A stretch of 64,000 nucleotides of DNA, from positions 1 through 64,000 of the forward strand of contig JADIMP010000051.1 in assembly GCA_017694665.1 (NCBI GenBank), read 5' to 3'. The DNA is from Candidatus Gallilactobacillus intestinavium (GTDB lineage: Bacteria > Bacillota > Bacilli > Lactobacillales > Lactobacillaceae). The number at the start of each line of letters is the position of its first letter. The first letter of the stretch is position 1. The position numbers and the translations under genes are program-made. The notes under the pieces were generated by a model. It searched no databases. It saw only the letters and a program-made list of their open reading frames with translations, and was not told the origin of the DNA. Positions 30,687-40,852 of the stretch are shown here, piece by piece.

Positions 30687-31043
30687 GTGATTTCAAAACC
30701 AGATAAAAATAAAACACGTAAGCATAGACATACACGTGTTCGTGGTAAAATTTCTGGTACTGCGCAGCGCCCCCGTTTGAATGTTTATCGTTCTAATTCA
30801 AACATCTACGCTCAAGTCATTGATGACGTAGCGGGTGTGACGCTGGTAAGTGCCTCAACTTTAGAAAAAGATGTAAAAGGAAATAGCAAGACTGAGAAAG
30901 CAGCTTTTGTAGGTGAAACAATTGCTAAGCGAGCAGTAGAAAAAGGAATTACTGAAGTTGTTTTTGATCGTGGTGGATATTTATATCACGGACGTGTTCA
31001 AGCTTTAGCTGATGCTGCGCGTGAAAATGGTCTTAAATTCTAA
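30687..31043 (+). CDS. rplR: 50S ribosomal protein L18
   Basis: 5S rRNA-binding protein. It has 118 residues. [20 protein letters not shown] and [20 protein letters not shown] are typical. A GTG start with TGAGGTG 8 bases upstream; the 47-bp gap after rplF is the largest in this part of the cluster. Confidence 0.97.
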   Translation: MISKPDKNKTRKHRHTRVRGKISGTAQRPRLNVYRSNSNIYAQVIDDVAGVTLVSASTLEKDVKGNSKTEKAAFVGETIAKRAVEKGITEVVFDRGGYLYHGRVQALADAARENGLKF

Positions 31044-31058
31044 TAGGAGGAAAACTGA

Positions 31059-31559
31059 ATGGCTTTTATTGATCCAAATAAATTAGATTTAGAAGATAAC
31101 GTTGTTGCAATTAATCGTATTACAAAAGTTGTTAAAGGTGGTCGTCGTCTTCGTTTTGCTGCTTTAGTAGTAGTTGGCGATCATAATGGACATGTTGGTT
31201 TTGGAACTGGTAAAGCTCAAGAAGTTCCAGAAGCAATTCGTAAAGCGGTAGATGCAGCACATAAAAGTTTAATTGAAGTGCCTGTTGTTAACGCCACTCT
31301 TCCACATGAAGTAATTGGTGTTTATTCAGGAGCTAAAGTTATGTTAAAACCAGCTGTTAAAGGTTCTGGAGTTGCTGCTGGTGGAGCAGTTCGTGCTGTT
31401 ATGGAATTAGCTGGTATTGAAGACGTAACTAGTAAATCATTAGGAGAAAGTACACCAATTAATGTTGTACGTGCTACTTTTGATGGATTAAGTCGTATGA
31501 AACGTATTGAAGAAGTTGCTGAACAACGTGGAGTTTCAGTAGAACATTTAGCTGAATAA
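31059..31559 (+). CDS. rpsE: 30S ribosomal protein S5
   Basis: Fidelity protein next to S4 at the mRNA entry. It has 166 residues. The N-terminal double-stranded RNA-binding loop ([20 protein letters not shown]) and the [19 protein letters not shown] segment are intact. TAGGAGG lies upstream. Confidence 0.98.
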   Translation: MAFIDPNKLDLEDNVVAINRITKVVKGGRRLRFAALVVVGDHNGHVGFGTGKAQEVPEAIRKAVDAAHKSLIEVPVVNATLPHEVIGVYSGAKVMLKPAVKGSGVAAGGAVRAVMELAGIEDVTSKSLGESTPINVVRATFDGLSRMKRIEEVAEQRGVSVEHLAE

Positions 31560-31572
31560 AGGAGGAATAACG

Positions 31573-31758
31573 ATGGCTGATAAAGTAAAGATTACTTTAA
31601 TAAAAAGTGCTGTTCATCAAAAACCAAAAGTAAAAAATGTTGCTTATAGTTTAGGATTGAAACGCGTTAATAGTTCGGTTATTCGTCCTAATAATGATGC
31701 AACTCGTGGAGCTATTTTTAAAATAGCACATTTAGTTTCTGTTGAAGAAGTTAAATAA
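31573..31758 (+). CDS. rpmD: 50S ribosomal protein L30
   Basis: Small large-subunit protein of 61 residues. KITLIKSAVHQKPKVKN and SLGLKRVNSSVIRPN match the short bacterial L30 family. AAGGAGG lies upstream. Confidence 0.96.
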   Translation: MADKVKITLIKSAVHQKPKVKNVAYSLGLKRVNSSVIRPNNDATRGAIFKIAHLVSVEEVK

Positions 31759-31787
31759 TTTAGTTATTAAAAAGGAGGTGTAATCGA

Positions 31788-32222
31788 ATGAAATTAAATG
31801 AATTGCAACCAAATGATGGTTCTAGACAAGAACGTCTTCGTAAAGGAAGAGGAGCTTCTTCTGGCATGGGTAAAACTTCTGGTCGTGGTCAAAAAGGACA
31901 AAAGGCTCGTGGGAAAGTACGTGTTGGTTTCGAAGGTGGACAAATGCCACTTTATCGTAGAATGCCTAAACGTGGTTTTAATAACATTAATCGTAAAGAA
32001 TATGCCATTGTTAATTTGAACGATCTAAATCGTTTTGATGATAATAGTGAAATTAATCCAGTTAATTTAGTAGAAGCTGGTTTAGTTAAGAACGAGAAGC
32101 AAGGAATCAAAATTTTAGGTAACGGTGAATTAAAGAAAAAATTAACTGTTCATGCAAACAAATTCTCAGCATCTGCAAAAGAAGCAATTGAATCTGTTGG
32201 TGGTAAAGCTGAGGTGATTTAG
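31788..32222 (+). CDS. rplO: 50S ribosomal protein L15
   Basis: Late-assembly 23S rRNA binder. It has 144 residues: [20 protein letters not shown], then the Gly/Arg/Lys-rich tail [20 protein letters not shown]. The stop abuts the secY start. Confidence 0.98.
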   Translation: MKLNELQPNDGSRQERLRKGRGASSGMGKTSGRGQKGQKARGKVRVGFEGGQMPLYRRMPKRGFNNINRKEYAIVNLNDLNRFDDNSEINPVNLVEAGLVKNEKQGIKILGNGELKKKLTVHANKFSASAKEAIESVGGKAEVI

Positions 32223-33566
32223 TTGATTTCAACATTATCCAACGCTTTTAAAAATCGAGAGATTAGAAAAAAGATTTTTTTTACTTTATTTGTATTAATT
32301 ATTTATCGTTTGGGATGTTATATAACAGTTCCAGGAATTAATGCTCATGCATTAGCGTCAGTAGCTAACTCTGGGTTAGTTAATGTATTAAATATGTTTT
32401 CTGGTGGTGGCCTAACTAATTACTCTTTATTTGCAATGGGAGTATCTCCATTTGTTACTGCACAGATTATTATTCAATTATTGCAAATGGATATTGTTCC
32501 TAAATTTGTTGAATGGAGTAAACAAGGAGACGTTGGAAGGCGAAAGTTAAATCAAGCAACACGTTATTTAACGATTGTTTTAGCTTTTGTACAATCAATT
32601 GGTATTACTGCTGGTTTTAATGCGTTAACACCAATGCATTTAGTTAAAACTCCTAATGTTAATACATTTATAACTATTGGTATATTGTTAACATCTGGAA
32701 CGATGTTAGCCACTTGGATGGCTGATATGATTACACAACGTGGTTTAGGAAATGGAATTTCTGTTTTAATTTTTGCTGGAATAATTGCTCGGATGCCAGT
32801 TGGAATCAAACAATTATGGACAGAAAATATTACAAACGCAACGAATAAATCACAAATGTGGCGTGGTGCTGCTTTTTTAATTGCTCTATTAATTATTGTA
32901 TTGATTATTGTAGTAGCGGTTACCTGGGTTCAACAAGCAGAGCGCCGTATACCAATTCAATATATGAAAAGAGCTACTCAATCTGGATCAGGTAGTTATC
33001 TACCATTAAAAGTAAATGTGGCGGGAGTTATTCCGGTTATTTTTGCTAGTTCATTGATTTCTACTCCACAAATGATTTTGATGCTTTTCCAAAAAGCCCA
33101 TGGATCTGAAAGTTGGTATCGTAACTTATCTAATGTATTTAATATGCAAACCACTTCAGGGGCAATTTTATATACTATTTTAATTATTTTGTTCACTTTC
33201 TTTTATGCATTTGTTCAAGTTAATCCAGAGAAATTAGCAGAAAATCTTCAAAAACAAGGTAGTTATATTCCTAGTGTTTGGCCTGGAGATGAAACTAAGA
33301 AATATGTTTCTAGCTTATTAATGAAGTTAAGTGTTGTAGGATCCATTTTCTTAGGTGTTGTTTCTCTAGTACCGTTATTGGCTAGTGATATATGGGGATT
33401 AAATGAATCTATTGGTTTAGGAGGAACTTCTCTATTAATTGTAGTTGGAGTTTCAATTGATATGATTCGACAATTAGATGGATTAATGATGAAACGTCAA
33501 TATGTTGGATTCATACATAATGAAGATATTAAGTCTTATCAAATGGAGAAAGAAAATGGCAATTAA
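32223..33566 (+). CDS. secY: Preprotein translocase channel subunit SecY
   Basis: Core channel of the Sec translocon in the cytoplasmic membrane. It has 447 residues, with ten hydrophobic segments expected and the family stretch [20 protein letters not shown] in the plug region. The start is TTG directly after the rplO stop, with GAGGTG six bases upstream. By position and sequence this is the housekeeping SecY, not the SecY2 of the accessory Sec system that often exports KxYKxGKxW adhesins. Its end overlaps adk by 11 bp. Confidence 0.97.
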   Translation: MISTLSNAFKNREIRKKIFFTLFVLIIYRLGCYITVPGINAHALASVANSGLVNVLNMFSGGGLTNYSLFAMGVSPFVTAQIIIQLLQMDIVPKFVEWSKQGDVGRRKLNQATRYLTIVLAFVQSIGITAGFNALTPMHLVKTPNVNTFITIGILLTSGTMLATWMADMITQRGLGNGISVLIFAGIIARMPVGIKQLWTENITNATNKSQMWRGAAFLIALLIIVLIIVVAVTWVQQAERRIPIQYMKRATQSGSGSYLPLKVNVAGVIPVIFASSLISTPQMILMLFQKAHGSESWYRNLSNVFNMQTTSGAILYTILIILFTFFYAFVQVNPEKLAENLQKQGSYIPSVWPGDETKKYVSSLLMKLSVVGSIFLGVVSLVPLLASDIWGLNESIGLGGTSLLIVVGVSIDMIRQLDGLMMKRQYVGFIHNEDIKSYQMEKENGN

Positions 33567-34221
33567 TTTAGTATTAATGGGTTTACCTGGAGCAGGTAAA
33601 GGAACTCAAGCTCAAAAAATAGAAGCTAATTATTCAATGCTACATATTTCTACTGGTGATATATTTCGTAATGCTATTCAGAACCAAACTGAAATGGGAA
33701 AACAAGCACAGAAATATATCGATAAAGGTGAATTAGTACCTGATGAAGTAACTGATGGCATTGTAGCTGATCGTTTAAATCAAAAAGATATTTACAATAA
33801 TGGATTTATGTTGGATGGATATCCACGTAATTTAGAACAAGCTAAAGCTTTACAAAAATTATTAACGGATACTAATCGTCATTTAGATGCTGTTATAAAT
33901 ATTGATGTTGATCCAGATATTTTAGTGAAACGTTTATCTGCCCGTTATATTTGTAAAAAATGTGGAGCTACTTATAATAAAATAAGTAATCCTACTAAGA
34001 AAGCGGGAGTTTGTGATTTTTGTGGCTCTGAAGAATTTTATCAACGAGATGATGATAAGCCAGAAACTGTTAAGAACAGATTAGATGTAAATATTAAAAT
34101 GAATACACCTTTAATAGATTTTTATAAAGAACAAAATATTCTTTATAATATAAACGGTGATCAAGATATTGACCAAGTATTTAAAGAAATTATTCAAGTA
34201 TTGGATAATTTATCAAACTAA
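33556..34221 (+). CDS. adk: Adenylate kinase, zinc LID type
   Basis: Interconverts AMP + ATP and 2 ADP. The start is the ATG at 33556, overlapping the secY end, because GGAGAAAG lies just upstream and the product (221 residues) then begins [16 protein letters not shown]; an in-frame ATG-less extension upstream would add 18 unrelated residues. The P-loop is GLPGAGKG (9-16). The LID carries four cysteines (C133, C136, C153, C156) that should bind zinc, as in other Gram-positive enzymes. DGYPRN covers the AMP site. Confidence 0.97.
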   Translation: MAINLVLMGLPGAGKGTQAQKIEANYSMLHISTGDIFRNAIQNQTEMGKQAQKYIDKGELVPDEVTDGIVADRLNQKDIYNNGFMLDGYPRNLEQAKALQKLLTDTNRHLDAVINIDVDPDILVKRLSARYICKKCGATYNKISNPTKKAGVCDFCGSEEFYQRDDDKPETVKNRLDVNIKMNTPLIDFYKEQNILYNINGDQDIDQVFKEIIQVLDNLSN

Positions 34222-34223
34222 AG

Positions 34224-34252
34224 TTGAATTGTGTGCATTATGTTTTTATGAT
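34224..34252 (+). promoter_or_regulatory. Candidate internal promoter before infA
   Basis: TTGAAT (34224-34229), a 17-bp spacer and TATGAT (34247-34252) lie in the 82-bp gap after adk. It could give infA-rpmJ-rpsM-rpsK-rpoA-rplQ extra or separate expression. Confidence 0.6.
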
Positions 34253-34303
34253 ATGCTACATAAGTATTGACTAAGGTTATATGTGCTAAGGGAGGAATCT
34301 TTT

Positions 34304-34519
34304 TTGGCTAGTGATGTAATTGAAATTGAAGGAACAGTTAAAGAAACTTTACCAAATGCCATGTTTAAAGTGGAATTAGAAAATGGTAAGGAAATTTTAG
34401 CACATGTTTCAGGTAAAATAAGAATGCATTATATTCGTATTTTGCCAGGAGATAAAGTTACAGTTGAAATGTCGCCTTATGATTTGACAAAAGGGCGAAT
34501 AACGTATCGTTTTAAATAA
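34304..34519 (+). CDS. infA: Translation initiation factor IF-1
   Basis: S1/OB-fold factor that blocks the A site during initiation. I use the TTG at 34304, giving 71 residues ([12 protein letters not shown]), the family length, with GGGAGGAAT upstream. An in-frame GTG at 34283 would put the ribosome binding site inside the gene. The end KGRITYRFK is conserved. Confidence 0.95.
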   Translation: MASDVIEIEGTVKETLPNAMFKVELENGKEILAHVSGKIRMHYIRILPGDKVTVEMSPYDLTKGRITYRFK

Positions 34520-34539
34520 ACTTTTTTATGGAGGCTATT

Positions 34540-34659
34540 ATGAAAGTAAGACCATCCGTTAAGCCTATGTGTGAACATTGTCGTGTTATTAAGCGTCACG
34601 GCCGTGTAATGGTAATTTGTTCAGCAAATCCTAAACATAAGCAAAGACAAGGAAAATAA
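34540..34659 (+). CDS. rpmJ: 50S ribosomal protein L36
   Basis: Smallest large-subunit protein, 39 residues, beginning [14 protein letters not shown]. The zinc ligands C-x2-C, C and H are present, so it is the zinc-binding form. TATGGAGG lies upstream and rpsM follows in 18 bp. Confidence 0.97.
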   Translation: MKVRPSVKPMCEHCRVIKRHGRVMVICSANPKHKQRQGK

Positions 34660-34677
34660 TTAAGAGAGGGAAAAAAT

Positions 34678-35043
34678 ATGGCTCGAATTGCAGGAATTGA
34701 CCTACCACGTGATAAACGTATTGTGGTTGGTTTAACTTATATTTTTGGAATTGGAAATAGTTCTGCTAAGAAAATTTTAGCAGAAGCAGGAGTTAGTGAA
34801 GATATTCGTGTACGTGATTTGGCTCCCGAAGATGAAGATAAAATTCGTGCGGTAGTTGATAAATATAAGGTTGAAGGTGATCTTCGCCGAGAAATTAGTA
34901 TGAATATTAAAAATTTACAAGAAATTGGTTCGTATCGTGGTATGCGCCATCGTCGTGGTTTACCTGTAAGAGGACAACATACTAAGAATAACGCACGTAC
35001 TCGTAAAGGCCCAGCTCGAGCAATTGCTGGAAAGAAGAAATAA
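34678..35043 (+). CDS. rpsM: 30S ribosomal protein S13
   Basis: Head protein forming inter-subunit bridges and touching P-site tRNA. It has 121 residues. [21 protein letters not shown], in that family form, opens it; the basic tail [15 protein letters not shown] contacts tRNA. Confidence 0.98.
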   Translation: MARIAGIDLPRDKRIVVGLTYIFGIGNSSAKKILAEAGVSEDIRVRDLAPEDEDKIRAVVDKYKVEGDLRREISMNIKNLQEIGSYRGMRHRRGLPVRGQHTKNNARTRKGPARAIAGKKK

Positions 35044-35058
35044 TTAAGGAGGTAAACT

Positions 35059-35448
35059 ATGGCAGGAAAGAAGACAACTCGTAAACGTCGTGTAAAAAAG
35101 AACATAGAAAATGGTGTTGCACACATTCACGCAACTTTTAATAATACTTTAGTAATGATAACTGACGTGCAAGGAAATGCTGTTGCTTGGTCATCAGCTG
35201 GTGCTTTAGGATTTAAGGGTAGTCGTAAGTCAACTCCATTTGCTGCACAAATGGCAGCTGAAGCAGCAGCTAAAAGTTCTGAAGAACATGGTATGAAAAC
35301 TGTTGAAGTAGTTGTTAAAGGACCTGGTTCTGGTCGTGAATCAGCTATTCGTGCATTACAAGCAGCAGGATTAGAAATTACATCCATTCGTGATGTTACA
35401 CCAGTACCACACAACGGATCTCGTCCTCCAAAGCGTCGTCGTGTTTAA
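35059..35448 (+). CDS. rpsK: 30S ribosomal protein S11
   Basis: Platform protein. It has 129 residues. [16 protein letters not shown] and the C-terminal [19 protein letters not shown] are diagnostic. AAGGAGG precedes the ATG. Confidence 0.98.
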   Translation: MAGKKTTRKRRVKKNIENGVAHIHATFNNTLVMITDVQGNAVAWSSAGALGFKGSRKSTPFAAQMAAEAAAKSSEEHGMKTVEVVVKGPGSGRESAIRALQAAGLEITSIRDVTPVPHNGSRPPKRRRV

Positions 35449-35493
35449 TTTTTAATTATTAAATGGATGACTAATAAAAAAGGGGTAAATTGA

Positions 35494-36438
35494 ATGATCG
35501 AATTTGAAAAGCCAAATGTTTATAAGGTAGAAGAAAAAGAAAATTATGGTAGATTTGTTGCAGAACCATTGGAACGTGGTTATGGAACTACCTTAGGAAA
35601 CTCTTTACGTAGAGTATTATTATCTTCCTTACCTGGTGCGGCAATAACAAGTATTCAAATTGATGATGTTTTACATGAATTTTCTACGATTGATGGAGTT
35701 GTAGAAGATGTTACACAAATTATTTTAAATATTAAGAAAATTGCTTTAAAAATCTCATCTGAAGATGAAAAAGAACTAGATATTGCAGTAAAAGGTCCGG
35801 CAACTGTAACTGCTTCAGATATAAGTAAGGATGCAGATGTTCAAGTAATGAATCCGGATCAATATATCTGTACAGTAGCTGATGGTGCTGAATTTAAAAT
35901 GCACTTAACTGCTAATACAGGACGTGGGTATGTTTCGGCAGATGAAAATAAAGAATTAAATACTGAAATGCCAATAGGTGTACTACCAGTAGATTCTATT
36001 TATACCCCAATTGAACGTGTTAATTATCAAGTAGAAAACACACGTGTTGGACATCGTAATGATTATGATAAGTTAACTTTAGATGTATGGACAGATGGAT
36101 CAATTTCACCAAGTGAAGCTATTAGTTTAGCTGCTAAAATTTTGACTGAACATTTGGCAATGTTTGTAGATTTGACTGAAACGGCTCAAAATGCTGAAAT
36201 TATGGTTGAAAAAGAAGAAACAGTTAAAGAAAAGATGTTAGAAATGACAATTGAAGAGTTGGATTTATCAGTTCGCTCTTATAATTGTCTAAAACGTGCT
36301 GGAATTAATACTGTTCAAGAATTAGCTGATATGACTGAAGCTGATATGATGAAGGTTCGTAATTTAGGACGTAAGTCATTGGATGAAGTTAAAGAAAAGT
36401 TAGCTGAGTTAGATTTATCTTTAAAAACTGAAGAGTAG
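35494..36438 (+). CDS. rpoA: RNA polymerase alpha subunit
   Basis: Assembly scaffold for RNA polymerase and contact point for UP elements and activators. It has 314 residues. The N-terminal dimerisation domain has [21 protein letters not shown]; the C-terminal domain starts near residue 245 with [19 protein letters not shown] and ends [17 protein letters not shown]. It lies inside the alpha operon between rpsK and rplQ. The usual rpsD is absent, as in many Firmicutes. Confidence 0.98.
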   Translation: MIEFEKPNVYKVEEKENYGRFVAEPLERGYGTTLGNSLRRVLLSSLPGAAITSIQIDDVLHEFSTIDGVVEDVTQIILNIKKIALKISSEDEKELDIAVKGPATVTASDISKDADVQVMNPDQYICTVADGAEFKMHLTANTGRGYVSADENKELNTEMPIGVLPVDSIYTPIERVNYQVENTRVGHRNDYDKLTLDVWTDGSISPSEAISLAAKILTEHLAMFVDLTETAQNAEIMVEKEETVKEKMLEMTIEELDLSVRSYNCLKRAGINTVQELADMTEADMMKVRNLGRKSLDEVKEKLAELDLSLKTEE

Positions 36439-36453
36439 TAAGGAGGAATAAAT

Positions 36454-36837
36454 ATGGGTTATCGAAAATTAGGTCGTACAAGTTCACAACGTAAAGCTTT
36501 GTTACGTGATTTAACAACTGATTTAATTTTTAATGAAGAAATTAAGACAACCGAAGCTAGAGCTAAAGAAGTACGTAAATTTGCTGATAAAATGATAACT
36601 TTAGGTAAAAAAGGCACTTTACAAGCTCGTCGTCAAGCAATTTCTTTTTTAAGAGATGTTGTAGTTGCTAAAGAAGATGATAATGGGGAAGTAGTTGCTC
36701 AATCAGCAGTTCAAAAGTTGTTTGATGAAATTGCTCCTCGTTATGCAGAACGCAATGGTGGATATACACAAATGTATCGTACAATGCCTCGTCGCGGAGA
36801 TGCAGCACAAATGGTTATTTTAAAATTAGTTGATTAA
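36454..36837 (+). CDS. rplQ: 50S ribosomal protein L17
   Basis: Exit-tunnel region protein. It has 127 residues. [20 protein letters not shown] and the end [15 protein letters not shown] are family hallmarks. Last gene of the ribosomal cluster; 170 bp without a gene follow. Confidence 0.98.
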   Translation: MGYRKLGRTSSQRKALLRDLTTDLIFNEEIKTTEARAKEVRKFADKMITLGKKGTLQARRQAISFLRDVVVAKEDDNGEVVAQSAVQKLFDEIAPRYAERNGGYTQMYRTMPRRGDAAQMVILKLVD

Positions 36838-36859
36838 TTTATTTTAATATTTTGGCTTA

Positions 36860-36887
36860 TTGGAATCACTGGTATCTTAAGTATAAA
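36860..36887 (+). promoter_or_regulatory. Candidate promoter after rplQ
   Basis: TTGGAA (36860-36865), a 16-bp spacer and TATAAA (36882-36887). It would transcribe the membrane protein and the ecf genes, but through the terminator-like hairpin at 36950. Confidence 0.45.
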
Positions 36888-36949
36888 GTGTTAAGATGAT
36901 TACATATTATTAGTATGTATAGTTTAGCTTGAATGGGATTTTTGTCTCG

Positions 36950-36976
36950 CACTTTTGATATCAAGTGATTTTTTTT
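36950..36976 (+). terminator. Weak terminator or attenuator before the 37.0-kb gene
   Basis: CACTT / AAGTG arms around TTGATATC, followed by eight T's. The stem is short, so termination may be partial. It could end the ribosomal operon or attenuate a transcript begun at the promoter just upstream. Confidence 0.45.
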
Positions 36977-37007
36977 ATATAAAAATAAATTGGTTGAGTG
37001 ACTATTT

Positions 37008-37514
37008 ATGAAAAAAAGAAAACGTGCAAAATTAATTACACTTATATTAGTGATAACTTTTACACTATTATCATTAGGGGCTGTTGCAGTTACTACCATT
37101 AATGCAGGAATTGAACATCATCAACATGAGTCTAAATTAAAAAAAATGAGTGAAAAAGCTGCTAAAGTTTTACCTAAAGAGGCATACAAACCGGGAGTAT
37201 ATAAATTAAAAGAAAAAAAGTACTTTAATAATTATAAGATAAGTGCTGAATTGGTAGTAAACGATAAAGGAATTATTAAACATGTAGAATTTGATCAATT
37301 AGATCAATTTAATTTTGTTAATCCTCAAACATCTACAGAAATAGATCAGTGGAATAGTAGTTTGTTACGCCATCAAGATTTATCTAAATTATCGTGTAAT
37401 GATAGCAATCAAACTGATTTTTTTAACTTGTATAAAAAGTATATGAAAAAGTTAATTAATATGGCCCATAGTGGAAAAGTCAATTATGTAGTCATAAATA
37501 ATGAGGATAATTAA
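37008..37514 (+). CDS. Unrecognised membrane-anchored extracytoplasmic protein
   Basis: It has 168 residues. A basic start (KKRKRAK) and one hydrophobic segment at about 9-33 act as an uncleaved anchor or signal. The outside part is basic and contains PGVYKLKEKKYFNNY, then an alternating strand pattern (ISAELVVNDKGIIKHVEFD), faintly like small extracellular binding domains such as FMN-binding folds, but no flavinylation motif is present. I cannot name a family. It lies between rplQ and ecfA1, two bases before the latter, so it is probably cotranscribed with the ECF transporter. Because of that coupling a role linked to the transporter or the envelope is possible but unproven. Confidence 0.75.
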   Translation: MKKRKRAKLITLILVITFTLLSLGAVAVTTINAGIEHHQHESKLKKMSEKAAKVLPKEAYKPGVYKLKEKKYFNNYKISAELVVNDKGIIKHVEFDQLDQFNFVNPQTSTEIDQWNSSLLRHQDLSKLSCNDSNQTDFFNLYKKYMKKLINMAHSGKVNYVVINNEDN

Positions 37515-37516
37515 TT

Positions 37517-38350
37517 ATGCAATCGATTATAAATATTGATCATTTAACGTGTCAGTATAGTGATCAAATTGTATTAAAAGATATTTCTTTGCAAATACCA
37601 AATAATAAATGGATTACAATTGTTGGAAAAAACGGTAGTGGAAAAAGCACTTTAGTTAAGGCAATTGATGGCTTAATTGATATTAAAAGTGGAAATATTG
37701 TTGTAAACGGATATTCGCTGAAAAATGATTTAAGTTTTGTGCGAAATTCAATAGGTATTATGTTTCAAAATCCAGATAGCCAGTTTGTTGGAGCAACGGT
37801 TGCTGATGATATTGCTTTTGGTTTAGAAAATAAGCAGTACAGTCAGTTAAAAATGGATGAAGTTATTGATAAAGTATTAAATGTTGTAAATATGAATAAA
37901 TATAAAAATACAGCACCTAATTTATTATCTGGTGGTCAAAAGCAACGTGTTGCTTTAGCGGGTATTATTGCAATGGGATCTCCTGTTATTATTTTAGATG
38001 AAGCAACTAGTATGATTGATCCTAATGGACGTAAAATTATATTAAATATATTGAAAAAATTGATTAAACAAGGAAAAACTGTTATATCAGTCACCCATGA
38101 TTCTGAAGAAATAGCAAAATCTGATTATGTAATTGGATTGGATAATAAAAATGTTATCTATCATGGTTCACCATCATTGTTATTTGAAAATTTAGAATTA
38201 TTGGATAAATTATCCTTAGGTAAGCCTTTATCTTTAAGAATTTTGGATGGTTTAAAGTCTGCAAAGTTATTAGATAAGAAAGATAATTATGCTTATTTAG
38301 ATGATGAAAAGGTCATGCAATTAATATGGAAATTATATTTAAAAATGTAG
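37517..38350 (+). CDS. ecfA1: ECF transporter ATPase EcfA1
   Basis: One of the two ATPases of the shared energy-coupling module for vitamin and micronutrient uptake. It has 277 residues. Walker A is GKNGSGKST near residue 39, the signature is LLSGGQKQRVALAG, and Walker B is VIILDEATSMIDP. It overlaps ecfA2 by 25 bp. The ecfA1-ecfA2-ecfT-truA order after the ribosomal cluster is standard for Firmicutes. Substrate-specific S components are not in the window. Confidence 0.95.
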   Translation: MQSIINIDHLTCQYSDQIVLKDISLQIPNNKWITIVGKNGSGKSTLVKAIDGLIDIKSGNIVVNGYSLKNDLSFVRNSIGIMFQNPDSQFVGATVADDIAFGLENKQYSQLKMDEVIDKVLNVVNMNKYKNTAPNLLSGGQKQRVALAGIIAMGSPVIILDEATSMIDPNGRKIILNILKKLIKQGKTVISVTHDSEEIAKSDYVIGLDNKNVIYHGSPSLLFENLELLDKLSLGKPLSLRILDGLKSAKLLDKKDNYAYLDDEKVMQLIWKLYLKM

Positions 38351-39195
38351 ATTATATTTATCAGCCTAATACACCATTTCAAAGACAAGCGTTATTTGAT
38401 ATAAATTTAGTTATTCCACATGGAAAAATAACATCCATTATAGGCAATACTGGTAGCGGAAAAAGTACGTTGATTAAACAAATAAATGGATTATTAAAAC
38501 CAACGAATGGAGAAATAAGCTTGGGTGACAAGGTTATTAATAATAATATTAATAGTCATGATCTATTAGAAATTCGTAGAAATGTAGGCATGTTATTTCA
38601 ATTTTCAGAACGACAATTATTTAGTTCGACAGTTGCTGAAGATATTAAGTTTGGCGGAGTTAATTATCATTTATCGCCTGATGAATTAGAACATAATTTT
38701 ACTGATATTATTAACTTATTAGAAATTGATAACAGTTTATTAAATAAATCTCCGTTAGAATTATCAGGCGGTCAAATGCGTAAAATTGCTTTGGCTGGAG
38801 TATTAATTTACCATCCTAAGGTATTAATATTAGATGAACCTACTATTGGTTTAGATGGAAAAACACATTTAGACTTTATGAATGTTTTTAAGCAATTACA
38901 AGAAAAATGGGGGCTAACCATCATAATGGTAACTCATCAAATGGAAGATGTGGTCAATTATAGCGATAATGTAGTATTTATGAATGATGGCAAAGTACTT
39001 GTTCAAGGCGACGTAAAGAATGTCTTTAAAAACAATCAACAATTAATGATTGAAAAGAATATGATGACAGATGTAATGGAATTTTCTTTGAATTTATATA
39101 AAAAACAAAAGGATTGTCATTTATTTGAAAATTTGCCATTGACTATAGATGAATTAATTAAAAAAATAAAATTAGGATTGAATATTGATGAATAA
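38326..39195 (+). CDS. ecfA2: ECF transporter ATPase EcfA2
   Basis: Second ATPase of the ECF module, forming a heterodimer with EcfA1. It has 289 residues. Walker A is GNTGSGKST, the signature is LELSGGQMRKIALAG, and Walker B is VLILDEPTIGLDG. The FSERQLFS stretch is in the Q-loop region. The start lies inside ecfA1 and the end overlaps ecfT by 11 bp, so the three are translated as a coupled set. Confidence 0.95.
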   Translation: MEIIFKNVDYIYQPNTPFQRQALFDINLVIPHGKITSIIGNTGSGKSTLIKQINGLLKPTNGEISLGDKVINNNINSHDLLEIRRNVGMLFQFSERQLFSSTVAEDIKFGGVNYHLSPDELEHNFTDIINLLEIDNSLLNKSPLELSGGQMRKIALAGVLIYHPKVLILDEPTIGLDGKTHLDFMNVFKQLQEKWGLTIIMVTHQMEDVVNYSDNVVFMNDGKVLVQGDVKNVFKNNQQLMIEKNMMTDVMEFSLNLYKKQKDCHLFENLPLTIDELIKKIKLGLNIDE

Positions 39196-39985
39196 TATTA
39201 ATTTAGGAAAATACATTCCTATTGAATCTTATGTTCATAAATTAGACGCTAGAACTAAAATTTTAATTTCTATATGGTTGATTGTTATTTTATTTTTGAT
39301 GCATAGTTATTTATCTTTTGTAGTTGCTTTTTTTGCATTGGTATTAATGATCTACTTTTCAGATTTATCTATAAAATTTTTCATTAAAGGAATTAAACCA
39401 TTAGTTTGGCTTATTTTATTGACAGCTATTTTGCAACTGTTATTTACTACTGGAGGAGTAGTTTATTGGCATTGGTTATTTTTAAATATTACTAGTAATG
39501 GAGTTCATTATTCTATTGTTATTTTTTTGAGATTTTTTTTAATTGTTTCTTATGCAAGTTTATTAACAATGACGACATCTCCATTAATGATATCTGATGG
39601 ATTAGGATCTTTATTGAAACCATTAAAATATTTACATTTACCTATTGATCAGTTTACTCTTATGTTATCAATTGCTTTACGTTTTATTCCTACTTTATTA
39701 GATGAAACAATTATAATAATGGACTCTCAAAGATCTCGTGGAGTTGATTTTAATGATGGGGGATTATTTAAAAGAATGAAAACTTTTATTCCCATATTGA
39801 TTCCACTATTTATTAATACAATAAATAAAGCTAATGATTTGTCTATTGCAATGGAAGCTAGAGGATATGACGATCAAATTGATCGTACGCATTACCGTCA
39901 ATTAAAATTTAGTAAATTAGATTTAATTGCATTACTTTTTATTTTAATAATTTCTGTTTTAGAGTTGAGGTTACCTATTATATGA
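39185..39985 (+). CDS. ecfT: ECF transporter transmembrane subunit EcfT
   Basis: Membrane scaffold that couples ATP hydrolysis to toppling of the S component. It has 266 residues with several hydrophobic helices. The two coupling-helix motifs are recognisable as SQRSRGVDF and AMEARGYD (x-R-G). KLDARTKI at the N-terminus is typical. It overlaps truA by 4 bp. Confidence 0.95.
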   Translation: MMNNINLGKYIPIESYVHKLDARTKILISIWLIVILFLMHSYLSFVVAFFALVLMIYFSDLSIKFFIKGIKPLVWLILLTAILQLLFTTGGVVYWHWLFLNITSNGVHYSIVIFLRFFLIVSYASLLTMTTSPLMISDGLGSLLKPLKYLHLPIDQFTLMLSIALRFIPTLLDETIIIMDSQRSRGVDFNDGGLFKRMKTFIPILIPLFINTINKANDLSIAMEARGYDDQIDRTHYRQLKFSKLDLIALLFILIISVLELRLPII

Positions 39986-40731
39986 ATCAAAGATATAAAA
40001 TAACAATTGAATATGATGGTACTAACTTTTTTGGATTCCAAAGGCAACCTCATTTACGCACGGTTGAGGGAGTTTTGCATAGTGTCGTTAATAAATTATC
40101 TAAAACAAGTGAAGATATTATTGTTTATGGATCTGGACGAACTGATGCAGGAGTGCATGCTCATGGTCAAGTAGTTCATTTTGATTTACCTAATTTTATT
40201 CCTGCCGAAAACCTGCGATTAGCTTTAAATAGTATGTTTCCTTTAGACATGGCGGTTAAAAAAGTTGAACTTGTTAGTAATGATTTTCATGCACGTTTTT
40301 CTACAAAAGGGAAAAAATATCGCTACATAGTATCAACATCGTCCTTTGTAGATCCCTTTAAACGTAATTACACTGGCCATTATAAGTATCCTGTAGATAT
40401 TAAAAAAATTAGAAATGCTATTCCCTATTTGATAGGTAAACATGATTTTACTAGTTTAGTAGCTTCAGGAAGCCAGGCTAAGTCAAATGTTAGAACAATT
40501 TATTCTATAACCGTTAAAAATAAAGATAAAGAAAATGAATTAATTTTTGATTTTTATGGTAGTGGTTTTTTGTATAAGCAAATTAGGATTATGGTGGCTT
40601 TATTATTAGAAATAGGTAATGGCAAACGTGATGCAGATTCAGTACCTCAATTATTAGCAGTTAAAGATCGCCGTTTAGCTAGAAGAACGGCACCTGCTAG
40701 TGGATTATATTTAGAAGAGGTTATTTATTAA
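39982..40731 (+). CDS. truA: tRNA pseudouridine(38-40) synthase
   Basis: Isomerises uridines 38-40 in the anticodon stem of many tRNAs. It has 249 residues. The catalytic aspartate lies in GSGRTDAGVHAHGQVVHF near residues 50-67; YDGTNFFGFQRQ opens the domain. The start overlaps the ecfT stop (ATGA). Confidence 0.96.
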   Translation: MNQRYKITIEYDGTNFFGFQRQPHLRTVEGVLHSVVNKLSKTSEDIIVYGSGRTDAGVHAHGQVVHFDLPNFIPAENLRLALNSMFPLDMAVKKVELVSNDFHARFSTKGKKYRYIVSTSSFVDPFKRNYTGHYKYPVDIKKIRNAIPYLIGKHDFTSLVASGSQAKSNVRTIYSITVKNKDKENELIFDFYGSGFLYKQIRIMVALLLEIGNGKRDADSVPQLLAVKDRRLARRTAPASGLYLEEVIY

Positions 40732-40740
40732 GGATTTATA

Positions 40741-40769
40741 TTGACTTGATAATTTAAATAATTTAAAAT
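40741..40769 (+). promoter_or_regulatory. Promoter of rplM-rpsI
   Basis: TTGACT (40741-40746), a 17-bp spacer and TAAAAT (40764-40769), close to consensus, about ten bases after truA. Confidence 0.8.
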
Positions 40770-40782
40770 GTTAGCTGGTATT

Positions 40783-40828
40783 GTTTGCCCCACGATAAGC
40801 CCCGGAAAGTTATTATCGAGTGTCAAAC
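40783..40828 (+). promoter_or_regulatory. L13-type ribosomal protein leader
   Basis: GTTTG (40783-40787) pairs with CAAAC (40824-40828), enclosing a CGATAA/TTATCG helix and a GCCCCGGAAAG loop, just before the rplM ribosome binding site. The position and the conserved-looking loop fit the L13 leader known upstream of rplM in Firmicutes, where L13 feedback is expected. Confidence 0.7.
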
Positions 40829-40852
40829 AAAAATGAATGGAGGAATTTAATT

